Shown here in pieces: positions 28,701-41,000 of a stretch of DNA of 64,000 bases (within the stretch, counting starts at the first letter, position 1; each line of letters begins with the position of its first letter). The notes beneath the pieces were generated by a model. That model was not told where the DNA came from. It ran no database searches and saw nothing but the letters and a program-made list of their open reading frames with translations. The translations under genes and the position numbers were made by a program. The DNA is from Vitis vinifera (Eukaryota > Streptophyta > Magnoliopsida > Vitales > Vitaceae). The stretch covers positions 1,999,001-2,063,000 of the forward strand of contig NC_081815.1 of assembly GCF_030704535.1 (NCBI RefSeq). The letters are read 5' to 3'.

Positions 28701-31411
28701 TCTTACTTTCCACACTTGTTTATCTCACAACCTACTCAAAATGCACAATTTCAATAGTAATGGTAAGTTATCAGTATTCATATAAGAGAACAAGAAAAAA
28801 ATGTTCTCTGTTTTCAAAATGCTCATCAAGAAAGAAAAGTAACACTTGATTTCCAACAAGAAGACAACCAAACTTCCTCTTTATTAAAGTTCACAACTTC
28901 AAAATTACTTTTGGGTGTTCTCCTATTTGTGAAAAAATCCACTTTATTAAAGTTCCTAACATCACAATTACTTCTGGGATTTCCAATTTTTGTTGGAGTG
29001 TGGGTGGGTGAGTGGGTGGATGGGTGTGTGAGTGTGGGAAACAATTGTGAATATGAAACCAGAGGTAATGAAGGAAAAAAAATGTGTTTATGAAAAATAT
29101 TCCATTTGTAAATTGTTCCATGATCAGTACACCATCTAAGGCATTGGCACACAGGAAGTGGCATACAAACTAAGATACAGTCCCAACAGAATCAAAAGGC
29201 AGTTTTCACATGTAGAAAAAACTACCAAGACTCAAAATACATGAATGAGGATCAGAAAGAAACTTCCAAGAATAACATGCTGGTCAAATAATTGATTTAC
29301 ATGCATATTCAGACTAATATCTTAGAATAAACAAGCATATAAAAGAAATTCTTTGCTGAAGCTTGTTTGGGCAATGATACACTTTGACAATTAGTTACCT
29401 CAACATGAGCTTCAGAACTTATATCGTTGGCATACTGGATGAGAGCGAGCTCTAGGTCTGACTTAAAAACACGACATTCGGCTAGAATAGGATGCAAAGT
29501 ATTTAAATCTGTCTTGAACTTCTCTATTCCCTGAACACAAGTAAGATCATTTTTAACTTACCATTCCTGTCCAGAGAAGATGGAGGTTTTTATCTGCCAA
29601 ATAAAAACTTGAGAAGGATGCTTCTGAGCATGCATACAAGTAACCAAGGTGAACAATAATTGCAAGAATTGACATTGGGGATGAGAAGGAACAACTAGAA
29701 ACCAAAAACCCTAAATTGTTTCCAGAATTAAATAAACAATAGAATCACAAACCTCTGATGCGTGTGTGGGCACAATACACGTAATCGTTTATATATATAT
29801 ATATATGGACAACAAAAAACAACTCCCCCAGCTTAAATCCTAAACCCCAACCAATCTACAAAATCAATGAACCCCATTGAACCTCCATCTATAAACAACC
29901 TAATCCATATAAAGAGATCACTTAAGAAAATAGATTTGAACATCTAATCCGACTACTCCTCACTTTGAAATGATCTTTGATTTCTCTCTTTCCAAATGGT
30001 TCAAAAAAATGCACAAAGTAGATGGTATTTTCTTCATTTTTTTTCTTTTCCTTTTAATAAGTAAATAAAATTTTATAAAATAGCTGGTGAAAATATAATT
30101 TCAAATATGTATATCAAGAAATGACTCAATACCCAAGTGGGCTGATATTTTGTCAAACAAAACATCCATCCCTCTCAATTTCATGGTAACAATTTCAACT
30201 TGACAATATTAACCACATCCTATAATGAAGCATACTAAGATATTCGGCACTCCATTCACCACTAAAGCCAGGATCTAGTACTGCTAACATAGCCATAAAA
30301 TCACCAATTCCCGGGTGAAAGAGCTAGAAAATGTAATCAAAATAGATAACTTATTGAGAAATCACTCTCATCTGAAGGCATAAACAAATTATTTGTAGGG
30401 AGAAAAAGAGTGAGATATTGGAACCTCAAACTCTGCTGGTTTTGAGAAGTTATTGCTGTCAGTGTTAAGCCCGTGCAAAAGAAACAACAAAGGTTTTCCC
30501 TGTTCCTTGTACTCATCATGCAAAACTCCTGCAATCTCATCAGTATAGCAGACCTTGCTAACCATGTATCTTTCCTGCAAAAGAAACACGTAAACATGAG
30601 TAACAAGAAGAAATTTCATTTCAACCGCCTCAAACCAGCAAAGCATTCAAGTGAGGGCACCTTAAAGTATGATAAAGGTTTTATTTCTCCCAACCAAACA
30701 GCATACTCGGCAGGCAACCTAGGAGCAAACAGAATAGATTTCCCCGTTGCAATGTCCTCCAGAAAAAATAAAAATCAAAATCAAACTTAAAGGCTTTTAA
30801 ATAAAGCTTCATCAGCACATGAAATGAAAATCAATCCAGTGAACTTACAATAGCACCATAGAAACCAGGCTCTCTGACGCCAAACAAGTATGCAAAATAG
30901 CTTTCTTGCCTATAAATCAAATCAACCATCAACAACATGAAATAAAATTGGTCATCGATTCGAACGCTGGCAGAGTCTCCTTAGCGACCGCATTACCACA
31001 ACTCAAGTTGAATTCCAATTATATTTGAACAACAAGAGCCAAACCGATAATCAAGTACCTAAATAGTTCGGCGTGATCGGTGTCGTGCCGCGTTTGCTCC
31101 TCGCCTCCCTGCGAACCGATTGATGAAATCAACAAACCATCAGGAATCAAAATAGAGTGAAATGAACACTATTTTTGTCTCTAGAGAAAATTTTCTGGGA
31201 GAGAGAGAGGAGAAAAGGAAGAGGATTGGAAAAACGAAGAGAGCAGTACCTGGAGAAGAACGAAGCCGTGGAGAGGATGAGTTGACTCAGTGAGGTGTTG
31301 GAGGAGAGATTTAACGAGTTTGCCTCGGTTGATGGCGTGGAGCTCCATTGGCACTTCTGGAGGTGTGAGAGATGACGACGCCATGGAATTTGCTTCTCTG
31401 TGACTCTCCAT
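22708..31411 (-). CDS. PEPD: Xaa-Pro dipeptidase (prolidase), M24 family
   Basis: Sixteen minus-strand exons join in phase to 509 aa: 31411-31250, 31108-31059, 30909-30849, 30756-30661, 30574-30425, 29530-29399, 28439-28312, 27801-27759, 27342-27259, 27058-27017, 26009-25939, 24262-24209, 24097-23992, 23884-23816, 23712-23569 and 22845-22708. The enzyme cleaves dipeptides ending in proline and recycles proline in the cytosol. All five metal ligands of the pita-bread fold are present: D285, D296, H379 (PHGLGH), E421 (TVEPG) and E461 (VRIESD). Each is offset by exactly nine residues from human prolidase D276, D287, H370, E412 and E452. [20 protein letters not shown] is also typical. A start at the second ATG (31384) would give 500 aa. 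Introns hold a young tandem duplication, a minisatellite-like array and a decayed copy of exon 7. Confidence 0.95.
24712..25150 (+). repeat. Dispersed repeat fragments in prolidase intron
   Basis: A motif like AAGCTTTTAGAAAAGTTGAT, followed by AACTTAA and then a TCTCAAGTTCGAGTCTC-type stretch, appears near 24712-24800 and 24921-25010, and partially near 25120-25150. A further relative lies at 46540-46640. The GTTCGAGTC core resembles a pol III B box and the layout resembles the end of a short non-autonomous retroelement, but I cannot assign it. Confidence 0.4.
25184..25490. repeat. 156-bp tandem duplication in prolidase intron
   Basis: Unit 1 (25184-25334) and unit 2 (25340-25490) are offset by 156 bp and read almost identically by eye, from AAAACCTTATTCATACTTCC to AATTGCTAATAGCTGCCTTT. 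The only difference noticed is a small change after GGTACCAA. Such identity in an intron means a recent event, or an assembly duplication. Confidence 0.9.
26148..26173. repeat. (AT)n microsatellite
   Basis: A run of about 13 AT units lies in the prolidase intron between exons 10 and 11. Confidence 0.9.
26279..26800. repeat. Diverged minisatellite-like array in prolidase intron
   Basis: Four diverged copies of a unit of roughly 100-120 bp begin near 26279, 26376, 26496 and 26727. Each starts with a form of TTTGTTTGCAAATCCTAGG, then a CTATCATCTCTCTCTC-type tract, then TTCTTCTCTC, then a CCCCAC-rich or CAATCA-containing stretch. The array leaves an open frame of 119 codons by accident of composition; I do not call it a gene. 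Confidence 0.6.
28346..28895 (-). pseudogene. Duplicated prolidase exon 7 and flank, decayed second copy
   Basis: Exon 7 and its upstream intron (about 28350-28610) are matched by a second copy about 297 bp away (about 28647-28890). The shared order is CATACATGTAAGTGTG, then CATGCTTTC, then TGATACTCTT, then TCTCA(T/C)AACCT, then CTCAA, then TTAACACTTGATTTCCAACA. Read on the minus strand, the second copy still resembles TYMYGGCRH but has in-frame stops and a lost reading frame, so it cannot replace exon 7. This looks like an exon duplication followed by decay. Confidence 0.7.
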
Positions 31412-32484
31412 CGACTGATGACAAGAGACGAATGTATACTCTGGGACCCTTGGCTGTGTGCCGGGAGAACGGATCGGGTCGACCAGAGTCTGGCATAATC
31501 CGTTTCTAATATAAAAATTAGAAAAATATTAGGCTTATGAAATAAATTGCTTTATATTTAGTAAAAATAAAACAAAATAATATTGGTTTCTAAAAGTTAT
31601 AAATTTTGTTATAGTTAAAAACAGAAAATAAAAGTCAGTTAAAAAATGTCTTTGTGATGACCCATTTTTATTATTAGGGGTAAAACCGTAAATTAAAGTA
31701 AAATATAAAATTAATTAAATAAATTTAATAAAAGTATAAAGATCTTTGTCTTCGTTCAAAACTCTTTTGTACGAAAATTAGAGACATGAGATAACATAAT
31801 AGGGTTAAAGATCTAAGGGTTTAAGATTTAGAGATCGGTTTGTTAGATAAGATTTTAATATCGAAATAAATAGATTAAAACAAAAAATAAAAATAGAATA
31901 TTCTTAAAAAATAAAAATAAAAACGAACAAACTTTGGGAATAAGAATTTTATATAAACCACAAATTTAGAAAACTAATTAATCAAATTAAAATTTATTAA
32001 AAGCAATGATAATTATAATAATAATGTTTAGTTTTAAGTTAATAAATTAAATAAAATTTTAATTAAATTAAATTAGATTAGTATAATCTTAGAAAATGGG
32101 TTTGGGAAAGAGTTTTGAATTAATGACGGTAACTCATATTAATAGTATTAATATCTAAAATTCTTAGGAATGTCAATTTATAATTTTGTATAAATAGTCT
32201 ATAGTAATAGTTATTTTCTTTTGTTACATTAGGTGAGGGGTAAATTATTCAGGATTAGTTTATTCGAGATCTTTGAGTACTTATTTAAGGTATGAGAAAT
32301 TAATGCAAATATCGTAAAATAAAATAATTTTCATTTCATATGTTATTTTGAATTATGTTAAATGTTATTTTTGTATGTTAGAACGTTTTTCTTATATTCA
32401 TAATAGAAAAATATAGAGATATTATGTTTTATAAGTTTGAATAAATGAAATAAAGCGTTTTACTCTTATTTGTTTGGTCTTAGT

Positions 32485-32620
32485 TAACACGATATAATAG
32501 TTGACTTTTCGATCTTATACAATAGTTGACATTTTGACCCATCAAAGGGATATAATAATTGAATTTTTAGTCATTATCAATAGAATATAATAGTTGATCT
32601 TTATATTTATTGATATGGGA
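32485..32620 (+). repeat. Diverged short tandem repeat around ATATAATAGTTGACTTTT
   Basis: Four imperfect copies of ATATAATAGTTGACTTTT with spacers follow each other, giving a period of about 30-40 bp. Each copy carries a TTGA(C/A/T) core. Confidence 0.55.
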
Positions 32621-33050
32621 TAAAATTAATTTGAACCCCAACTTTTAGAGGTTTGGTCGGAGGTTACTAGTACTAGTAATGTTTGGTTACATTTACCTTA
32701 AAATAAACAAATTTGTAACTAGTCACCCATTTGTAAAGTCTCATCTAATTAGGTACCATTTGTTATTCGATAACCAACGTAAAAATATTTTTAATGCATT
32801 TGATTTTGATTTGATATGAAATTGCTTTAATATAAATAAAATGTTTTATTGAAAAAGTTTTGAATGTTTTAGCATGTTTGAACTTAAAGGCTTTTATAAA
32901 ATATATATATATATACATTATATCTCATATAATGTAATTTAATTATTTATCTATACAATGTTTAAATATTATAATTTAATTATTGTTAGTTATTGTTTAA
33001 GTTTGGAGTTGTTTAGATTATAATACTTTGGTTATTGTATCAATTTTAAA

Positions 33051-33236
33051 GTTGAGATTTGAGAATTATAAAATTTTGTTTTACTATTTTGAACATAAAT
33101 TTGGTAATTGATAACTTCAGTTAGGAGACTCAAGGTGTGAATTGACCTAGACAATCATCTTGTAACCGAAAGTTATCAATTACCAAATTTATGTTCAAAA
33201 TAGTAAAACAAAATTCTATAATTCTCAAATCTCAAC
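33051..33236. repeat. Long near-perfect inverted repeat (hairpin)
   Basis: The left arm (33051-33117) and right arm (33170-33236) are 67 bp each and reverse complements with one mismatch by direct comparison. The loop is 52 nt. Weaker pairing extends outward (GTTGTTTAGA against TCTAAACAAC). A transcript would fold into a long double-stranded stem, a typical substrate for Dicer-like enzymes. It could be a foldback MITE or an inverted duplication. Confidence 0.9.
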
Positions 33237-33831
33237 TTAAAACTAACACATAGACAAAAATGTTATTGTCTAAACAACTTTAATCCATAAATATAACATA
33301 TATTATAAAATGACGACCTAATTTGGGATGGCTGCTGTGTAACACCCCAAATTAATTTTAAGGGCAAAATAGTAAATTAGAAATATAAATTAATTAAGTA
33401 AGTTTAATAAGTGTATAAAGGTTTTTTTGCATTAGAAGTCTTAAATATAAATTAGATTTTTCCAATTTCTATATAGAAACCCTTGTACATGACAACAAAG
33501 ATAGAGAATGTAGGGTAACGTAGATTTGAAGATTTTGAGGTTTGGGGTTTGAATATCATATTTTTTATGTAAGATTCTAACCATTTGATTAATATTTTAG
33601 TTTTGTTTCGAATATCACAATCTATATTAGGGTTTGTTTATTTAATTTTTATATCAAAGGATTGGAATTTTATGAATGTAGATTGATTTATTGATAAAGA
33701 TAGGAAAATTCTAAATATTCAATTGAATAGATCTAGATAAATAAATAAAAATAAGTAGAAGAAAATAAATCCTAGGTTTGAATGAAATATAATGGTAAGA
33801 AAAAATATAAAAATATATATATAAAGGTGAA

Positions 33832-34262
33832 CATTAAGAGGATGTTTAGCAAAATTTAATATTTATTACTTAATGACTTAAATTGACTTTAAATTAAATT
33901 ATATTGACTTAAAACTTATTACTTAATTCATACTTTTAAGTATTAAGATTATTTAATAAAATTAATTTAAAACTTACTCTAAATAATTAAATTAATACAT
34001 TTATCCTCATAAATTATAATTACGGAAAATAGGGTCAAGTAATAGTGGAGTTCATAAAGTAGTAAAGAAGATCATAAAGGTAATTATGGTAAATGAAATT
34101 AAAAAGGTAAAGTGGAGATATTGATTAAGAATAAATTAATTGGTTTTACTTATTACTTAAAGTTGTTTTTTACTTTAAATCATGCTATTAAATTATTTTG
34201 TCAAAATATTAAGACATTTAAGTTATTAAGTTGGTTTACAAAATACCCACTAACTCAAAATA
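33832..34262. repeat. Possible MITE, AT-rich with TTACTTAA blocks
   Basis: The interior carries repeated TTATTACTTAA and ACTTAAATTGACTT-type blocks in both orientations. The ends (GAGGATGTTTAGCAAAATTT and GTTTACAAAATACCCACT) are weak inverted matches. The boundaries are uncertain. Confidence 0.35.
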
Positions 34263-35340
34263 AATGTTTTTCTTTTTTTAACTATTATACCAAAATTGTT
34301 TATAAAAACAAAAGTAATTGAACATATTTTCTATATTTACATCAAATTTTAACTCAATTTAATGAAAATTAGTATTGATTTAAATTAAAAAGATGAATAC
34401 GTCATTATTTTAATAGACTATTATATTTCCCTTCGTAAGTTTCTTTCCCTTCAGATCCAAGAACAAGAAAACTTTTTGTGGGGAGATTTTTACTTGATTA
34501 AAAGGAAGAAAAACTCTAATTATTTTAAGCATATAAAATTAGCTTTAGAAATTTCAGGAAAAAAAAACACACACTATAAATGCAAACCATGTTCCTTGTA
34601 TATTTTTTTTTCTTTTTTTTTTACTTAAAAAAGACTATTTTATTAAAGTAATATTAACTAAATTTTATAAAAAAATATAATTGCAAAAAAAAGAAGGAAG
34701 ATATCGAGCAAATATTTTTGTACTTCATCAAAATTATGCATAGGTGGAATTGGTTGATTCAATATTTTTCTATAAGACTCTTGAAATAATATTTATTTAT
34801 ACCCAATTTTATTAAATTTTCAATGACAGAAACAATTACTAAAGAGGTTATAGAAGTGGTGATTGAATATGAATAGATTAATTTTGAACCTTCATTAAAA
34901 CAATGATATATACCCAAATGTGCCCATTTCGTGTATGTTTGGATATATTTATTATTTTTGAAAAAAAATTAAAGGTCTTATATAAAATATAAAAATTATT
35001 ATACAAGAAGTAGGTTGGTATACTTGAAAACACTTTTCAAAAATATTTTTCTATTTTAAAAAACAGAAAACAAGGAGTGTATCTAAATACCACTTTAGTG
35101 TTTTTGTTTTTTGTTTTTTTTCTTAATCTAAAAATAGAGAGAAAATTAGTCATTTTTAAATTTGAGGTAATAAATATATTTTAAAAGTAAAAAAATACTT
35201 TTTAGGAGTTTTTTCATTAAAAAATAAAAGAAAATGCTAATTATTTTAAGCACATAAAATTGGCATTAGAAATTTTGTAAAAAAAATGTAGAGGCTTAAA
35301 ATTTTAAATATAACCTAAATTTACATAATAAACAAATTAA

Positions 35341-35420
35341 TGTAGTGTTTGTTTTTTTATTGAATAAAAAAAATCAAATGTTTTGATTTTTTCTATTAAG
35401 CTAAAAAACAAACACCATCT
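35341..35420. repeat. Short hairpin MITE with possible TAA target duplication
   Basis: About 80 bp lie between GTAGTGTTTGTTTTTTTATT on the left and AAAAAACAAACACCATC on the right. The arms pair nearly throughout, around a small centre at AAATGTTTTG. TAA flanks both sides, which fits a Tourist/Harbinger-type insertion. Confidence 0.6.
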
Positions 35421-35453
35421 AAGTTATTAGAAATATTCAATGGGTAAAACCAC

Positions 35454-35486
<33 letters not shown>

Positions 35487-36014
35487 AATATAGATCCAAT
35501 ATAGCACACAAAATCAAGATAAGACCATATTTATCACTTCATTGTCATTTACACAAAGACCAAATAAGAAAAGGAAGTAAAAGGGAATAAATTTGGTTAC
35601 AATTTGATTGAAACAAAGTGTTGAGAATGCTAATCATGTTCCTCTCTATCCTTTTAAGCACATGACTTGATTTATAAAAAAAGTATATTAATTAAAAATT
35701 TAGACAAAGATCTTTTGTCATCATATAAAAAGGGAAAACGAATCATCTTTTTATGTACTAGTTTAATAGCAAAGGACTAGCGAAATATAAGAAGATTTGT
35801 TATTTGATTGCTTGTTATATACCTAAAGAAAATTTAGGGTTTTATTAATATATGAACAATTCTATATGAAATTATATTGTTCTTGATAAAAAAACAAAGT
35901 TTTGAACTAATATTTTATATTTAGCGTGTTTAGGTGATAGGATTTCCTGACAAATTATAAAGATAAAACAAACCAAAGGAAATTTAAGAAGAAAATGAAA
36001 GCCCTCAATAAAGA

Positions 36015-37090
36015 AGTGTTGTTGATACCTAAATTATATAGGATATGTTTATAAGGTTATTGGTGTACTAGGTTTATATTGTATTTTATTTTAAGTACAA
36101 AAAAGCATCTAAGCATTAATTTATTTTAAATTCTTTAATAATTAGATGATTTCATGTTTTTAATTAAAACCTTGAGCTAAATGATTTCTAAAATTTTAAA
36201 AGGTTTTAAGAGTTGTTACTCGAGTTGCTAGAGGTTCTAGACCTTAAATTGAACTTTTCAAGTGCTTTACAGTGTAACTAGTTGAAAGGGTTAAGAATCG
36301 GTTGGTTCAATCGAATAAGGGTGATTATAATATTCTTTTTCTTCCAATAGCTAGGGAATAATCAATTGAGGTAGAGCTTTGATCAGTTGAGGATTTGTTG
36401 AACCAGTCGCTCAACTAGTTGAGGATCTAGGCTTCGACGATCACTTACCAAAGAGTTAATTACTAACGGCTAGTAAATTGGTGGAGTTGATTGCTCTATC
36501 AATCGACTCCCAAACTTTCCTAATGATTACTTTAGGCTTCCTATTCCTATTTAAAAGCTCAAACATTTCTTTGTTTTTGAAAGCTTAATATTCTAAAATA
36601 TTTCTATAATATATTTAAGCTTTGAAAGAGTGTTTTTTTATGCTCTTTGTTTTAAACTTGTATATTATTAGTACACTATGATCTTGTGAGTTTAATTTTA
36701 TATATTCCTTGTAACATTTGTGAGATGGGCTTAAGTGTGAAATATCACTTGAGGAAAAAAAATCTAAATACCAAGTATCACTTAATGTTTGCTAAGATAT
36801 AATAGGTTTTGATGAATTTGTAATGCTCAATAAAGTCAATGAATCTTATTGTAAAACTTAAAAGACTTATATTAAAAGTCTTGGTATATTAAAATCTTAA
36901 GCTCGGGATTAAACTTAAAGGAAAGTGAATATAGGTTAGGTTGCATCAAACCACTATAAAATTTCGTATTTGTATTATTTATTCTCTATTTCCTCTTTTA
37001 TATTTATCATATATTTATTATTCATGTAGTTTAAACTTGCAAAAAAAAAAAATCGTTACCTTATTCACCTCGGGATAATTACTTTAAATT
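36015..37090 (+). mobile_element. Copia-type LTR remnant
   Basis: The segment begins near TGTTGATACCTAAATTATAT. It contains repeated CAATCGA/TTGAACCAGTCG-type stretches, a TATA-like CCTATTTAAAAGCTCAAAC, then a TTGTGAG downstream region, and ends near CCTTATTCACCTCGGGA. That last motif resembles the ACCTATTCACCCCCTCTAGG that often precedes the primer-binding site in plant copia elements. No TGGTATCAGAGC follows and no coding region was seen. A decayed solo LTR is likely. Confidence 0.5.
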
Positions 37091-38029
37091 GATCTAATTC
37101 ATATCGTAACAAACTTAAGGCATTAACACACAATTTGTGAGTCCATTGCCATTGAGAAAACCTAATAATAATAATTTTGGCACATCTTGGTAAAGGAACA
37201 TCAGGAGCATGACCCCAAATGTCTTTTACCAAAGGAAAATCGAAAGAGGATTCAACTTTGACATAAAACAGTTATTAAAAAAAAAATATAAAAGTGGGCG
37301 GTCGACAAGAGTGGGTGATTTTCGTACTTTGGTATGAAATTTATACATAGACTAAAATAACAATCATTATCCCAACTCACTTCAATTTAGCTTCTTATTT
37401 TTCCATAAGTTGCTATAAAAATTTTAAGGCATGGTATTTAATTAAGATAAATTATTAAAAAGTCATTAAATAGCGGAAACCAGAGTTTTAATAAATCCAA
37501 GATAGCACACAGAATCTGAATAACGTCTTGTTTATTAATTCATTGTAATTTACAAAAATGGAAAAGAGTTGAACGAAATTGTGGTAGAGAGAAACAGCGT
37601 GCGAGAGTGCGAAACACGTGCCGGGTGCGTGACGTAGGCATTGGCCTTTTTGTCACAGATGTGTCGTTATTGCGTTATCATTTTTCGTCCACATCGCCGA
37701 GGAAAATAGTTCCAAAAAATAAAGAAGAGGAACAGACCAAAAACTAACAGAGAGAGAAAAAAATAAAAAAATAAAAAAGGGTGAAAAATTAGAAAAAGAG
37801 AGAGAGAGAGAGAGAGAGTAGAGTTAAAAAATATGATGAAAGGTTGATGCTGTGTTCAATGGAGGAACCAAAGCCCCTCGGTTTTCATCTGTGACTTCAC
37901 CGACTCGGAGGAGGTGCGAGGGATGGTTGCCGGCGGTGAAGCATTGTGATCGGCGGTGCGGCGAGGTGAGAGGTGAGGGAGGTGAGAGGTGTGAGAGGAG
38001 GCTGATTGGGGCGGTGATTTTGGGGGAAG
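37091..38029 (+). promoter_or_regulatory. PP2A B55 promoter and 5' leader
   Basis: A perfect G-box CACGTG (37615-37620) and a TGACGT core (37630-37635) sit 400 bp before the start codon. A GA-repeat tract lies at about 37797-37818, as in many plant 5' leaders. Short upstream ATG frames (for example 37859-37894, 11 codons) would fall in the mRNA if transcription starts before 37830, and could reduce translation of the main frame. There is no clear TATA box. Confidence 0.45.
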
Positions 38030-41000
38030 ATGAACGGGGGTGAAGTCAAGGAAGTGGAGGCACCGGCGGAGCCTCTGGAGTGGAGGTTCTCTCAGGTGTT
38101 CGGGGAGCGGACGGCGGGGGAGGAAGTTCAGGAAGGTATATATCGCCTCTCATTTCTCTGATCCGTTTGATTGAAGCGGTTTTTGTTGGTTTTGATATGG
38201 ATTGGTGTGGATTTTGGGATTTGTTGTTGATCTGTTTTGTGGATTGTGTTTTTTGTGTGGAGATGTGAGGGTTTGGGGATTGGGATGTGGTGTTAATGTG
38301 TTTGTGATTTGGACCTGCACCGGATTGATGGACTGTAAACGGGAATTCACAAATTGAACTTGATAGAGATAGGGCTTGAGTCTTTTCAGTGCTTCTGTAG
38401 CTATAGAAATTATCAGCATTATCATGAAAAATTTATGGTGGAGTGTTGATTGATGATATGTGTGTGCATTTTCTGAAAATAATTGGAAGTGTGCTGTTTG
38501 CATGTGTGATGGAATTTGTGATTATCTGAAAATAATTGGAAGTGAGAATATGTGATGGAATTTGTGATTTGAAATGGACAGTTCCTGTTGGTCCTCTGCA
38601 GTAGGAAAAGAAAACTCAAAGTTTGAGTTTGATGGTTCCTGTCGGTCCACGGCATTAGGAATGAAAAAATTCGATGGTTTTAAGTTGTCTTGAACAGATT
38701 TCATCCACAAATGAATGTGCTTTGTTTGAGTAGTTGCCATGTTTCTGGTTTTGGCTTTGCAAATTCAATTTAAAATGACGCTTCTATTTTTGTCGCATTG
38801 ATATGGTGAAAGGACTTGATTTTTGCTTTCAAATCATTGGGCATCCATTCTGTTCAGCTTATTTGTTTTGAAGCCATAGGCGAAAAAGAGATGATTGCAT
38901 GAGTTTTGTGGGCATCATGCTGTGGTGATTTTCTGGATGTTATTGTGCCACGTGCCTTGTTGTATCGAGGAGGATGAATTAGTGCATTTCTGTGACGTAT
39001 AGAGTTTCAGGTGGATTGCGTCTTGCGTTAAGATGAATTAGTGTGTCATTATGACGTGTAGCTTAGCAGGTGTATTTTGTTTGGCGCATTGTGTTTTTGG
39101 TAACCATACCCCTCATGTTTTGCAGTTGACATCATTTCTGCTATTGAGTTTGACAAAACTGGAGACCATCTTGCGACTGGTGATCGTGGGGGACGGGTGG
39201 TTTTATTTGAAAGGACAGACAAGAGGGATGTATGTTGTTTTATCACATGCTGTGCCTTTTTTTTTTCATTTTCTCTTATTTTGTTTCATTTTATTTCTGG
39301 CCTTGATTTACTTCTATATCACTTCTTGTTGCACCATTTTAATGTAATTGCATAATGTATAGCATGGTGGCTATAGGAGAGATCTTGAGATGATGGATCA
39401 TCCTGTTAGAACACATCCTGAGTTCCGGTATAAAACAGAGTTTCAAAGTCACGAACCTGAGGTATTTACTTTTCTGTGTTGCTAACACTCTAATCATTGT
39501 AGTTTTCACGGATTTGTATTTTTTTCTTACTAAATCTAGACTATTCGTTCATTTCCAGTTTGATTATCTCAAGAGTTTGGAAATAGAGGAGAAAATCAAT
39601 AAGATTAGATGGTGTCAAACAGCTAACAATGCATTGTTTCTTCTCTCCACCAATGACAAAACCATCAAGTTTTGGAAGGTAGGAAAGAGAACTATTTTAA
39701 AGTTTTTTAAAGTTGGTGATTATCATTTGTAAACAGAATGTTCTAAGGTTCATGTTTTCTTCATAGTTGGTCACACCTTTTGGTGGGCTTGTTAAGTACA
39801 CTTTATGTGTCTCTTTGCTGTTCTGCTTTGAGTGTTGAACAGATCCAGGAAAAGAAGGTCAAGAAAATTTGTGACATGAATATAGACCCTTCAAAAGCTA
39901 CAGGAAATGGCAATCCTGCTTGTTCAATTGTCAAACCATATGTTACAAATGGAGGATGTGCAGACAGATCTTACGGTTATTTGAGCAAGGACTTCTCCTT
40001 TCCAGCAGGGAGCTTCGCTGCACTCCATTTTCCCACGGTAGTTGTACTCTGCCTAATTTGTGATGTTTTAGGCTGTAATACTCTAGGAGTAATAAAAATA
40101 TTTGCTTAGACATTTACTTCAAATACTTTAAGATATTTGGCAATAGTTTGTTTTGAGTTGCCTATCAAAAGAAGAAAATAAATGATATTCGAGGCATCAT
40201 ATGGTTGGCATTTTCAACATGTCTTTATTGCTTTGATAGCAAAAGATGTGTTGATTTCAGATACTGAATGCAACAAAGGCATATCCAAAATGCTAATCAA
40301 ACAATAACTTTTTAAAATTTCTGCTAGAATTGGCAATTATGGAACTGAAAAAGTCCAACAAATTGGTACATGGAGTCTACATTCTTTTATAATCATACTG
40401 AACAAGCTATTACAATTTAATTTGTTTGCACCACTTGACATTGTTTTTGTAATATCTAGGTACACAGCAATGAAACAAGCCTATCAGCTAGATGTCGAAG
40501 AATATATGCTCATGCTCATGACTATCATATCAATTCCATTTCAAACAACAGGTGAATTCTTTAATTGGTTATAGGTTTTTAAATTTTTATCTTGAATCAT
40601 ATTTGTTGACTTATTTCAATTTCCTTTCATGTTGGATTTAGCATCAAACTTTACTATTTGTTCTTTTTCTTCTAGGATTGTCTTGGATTTATGTATGCAT
40701 CTTGGTTATCTGATTAATCAGACCATGGGAGGAGTTATTCCTCTTTTTTTTTTTTTTCTAGATTTTTTTTTGGTAGGTACCTCCTCTTGTAATTGACTTG
40801 GACTGGTGTGGCATTTTTCTTATCTTGTTAGTCTGGTTTATGAAAGGAGTAATGTAATCATTCTATATTATTGAATTCATTCCCTTTCCGTGCACCATCA
40901 TTAGCAAAGTATCCATTGAAAATCTGTTGAAGTATGGAAAAAGTGTACAACTGTGGTTTCTTTTGTGTTTTTTTAATGACCAAGCATTTTTCTGATGTTA

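Larger units (their letters stand above)
31655..33770 (+). repeat. Two related LTR-like repeats in direct orientation
   Basis: A segment starting near 31655 (GATGACCCATTTTTATTATT) and one starting near 33340 (GTGTAACACCCCAAATTAAT) share the order GGG(T/C)AAAA, GTAAATTA, AAATATAAA, TTAATTAA, TTTAATAA, GTATAAAG. TGTAACACCCC is a frequent retroelement terminus in plants. The two may be the decayed LTRs of one old element or two solo fragments. No polyprotein frame lies between them. Confidence 0.45.

Noticed and set aside
35455-35485. (ATT)n stretch considered as a CRISPR-like or satellite array
   Set aside because: It is a simple trinucleotide microsatellite without spacers.
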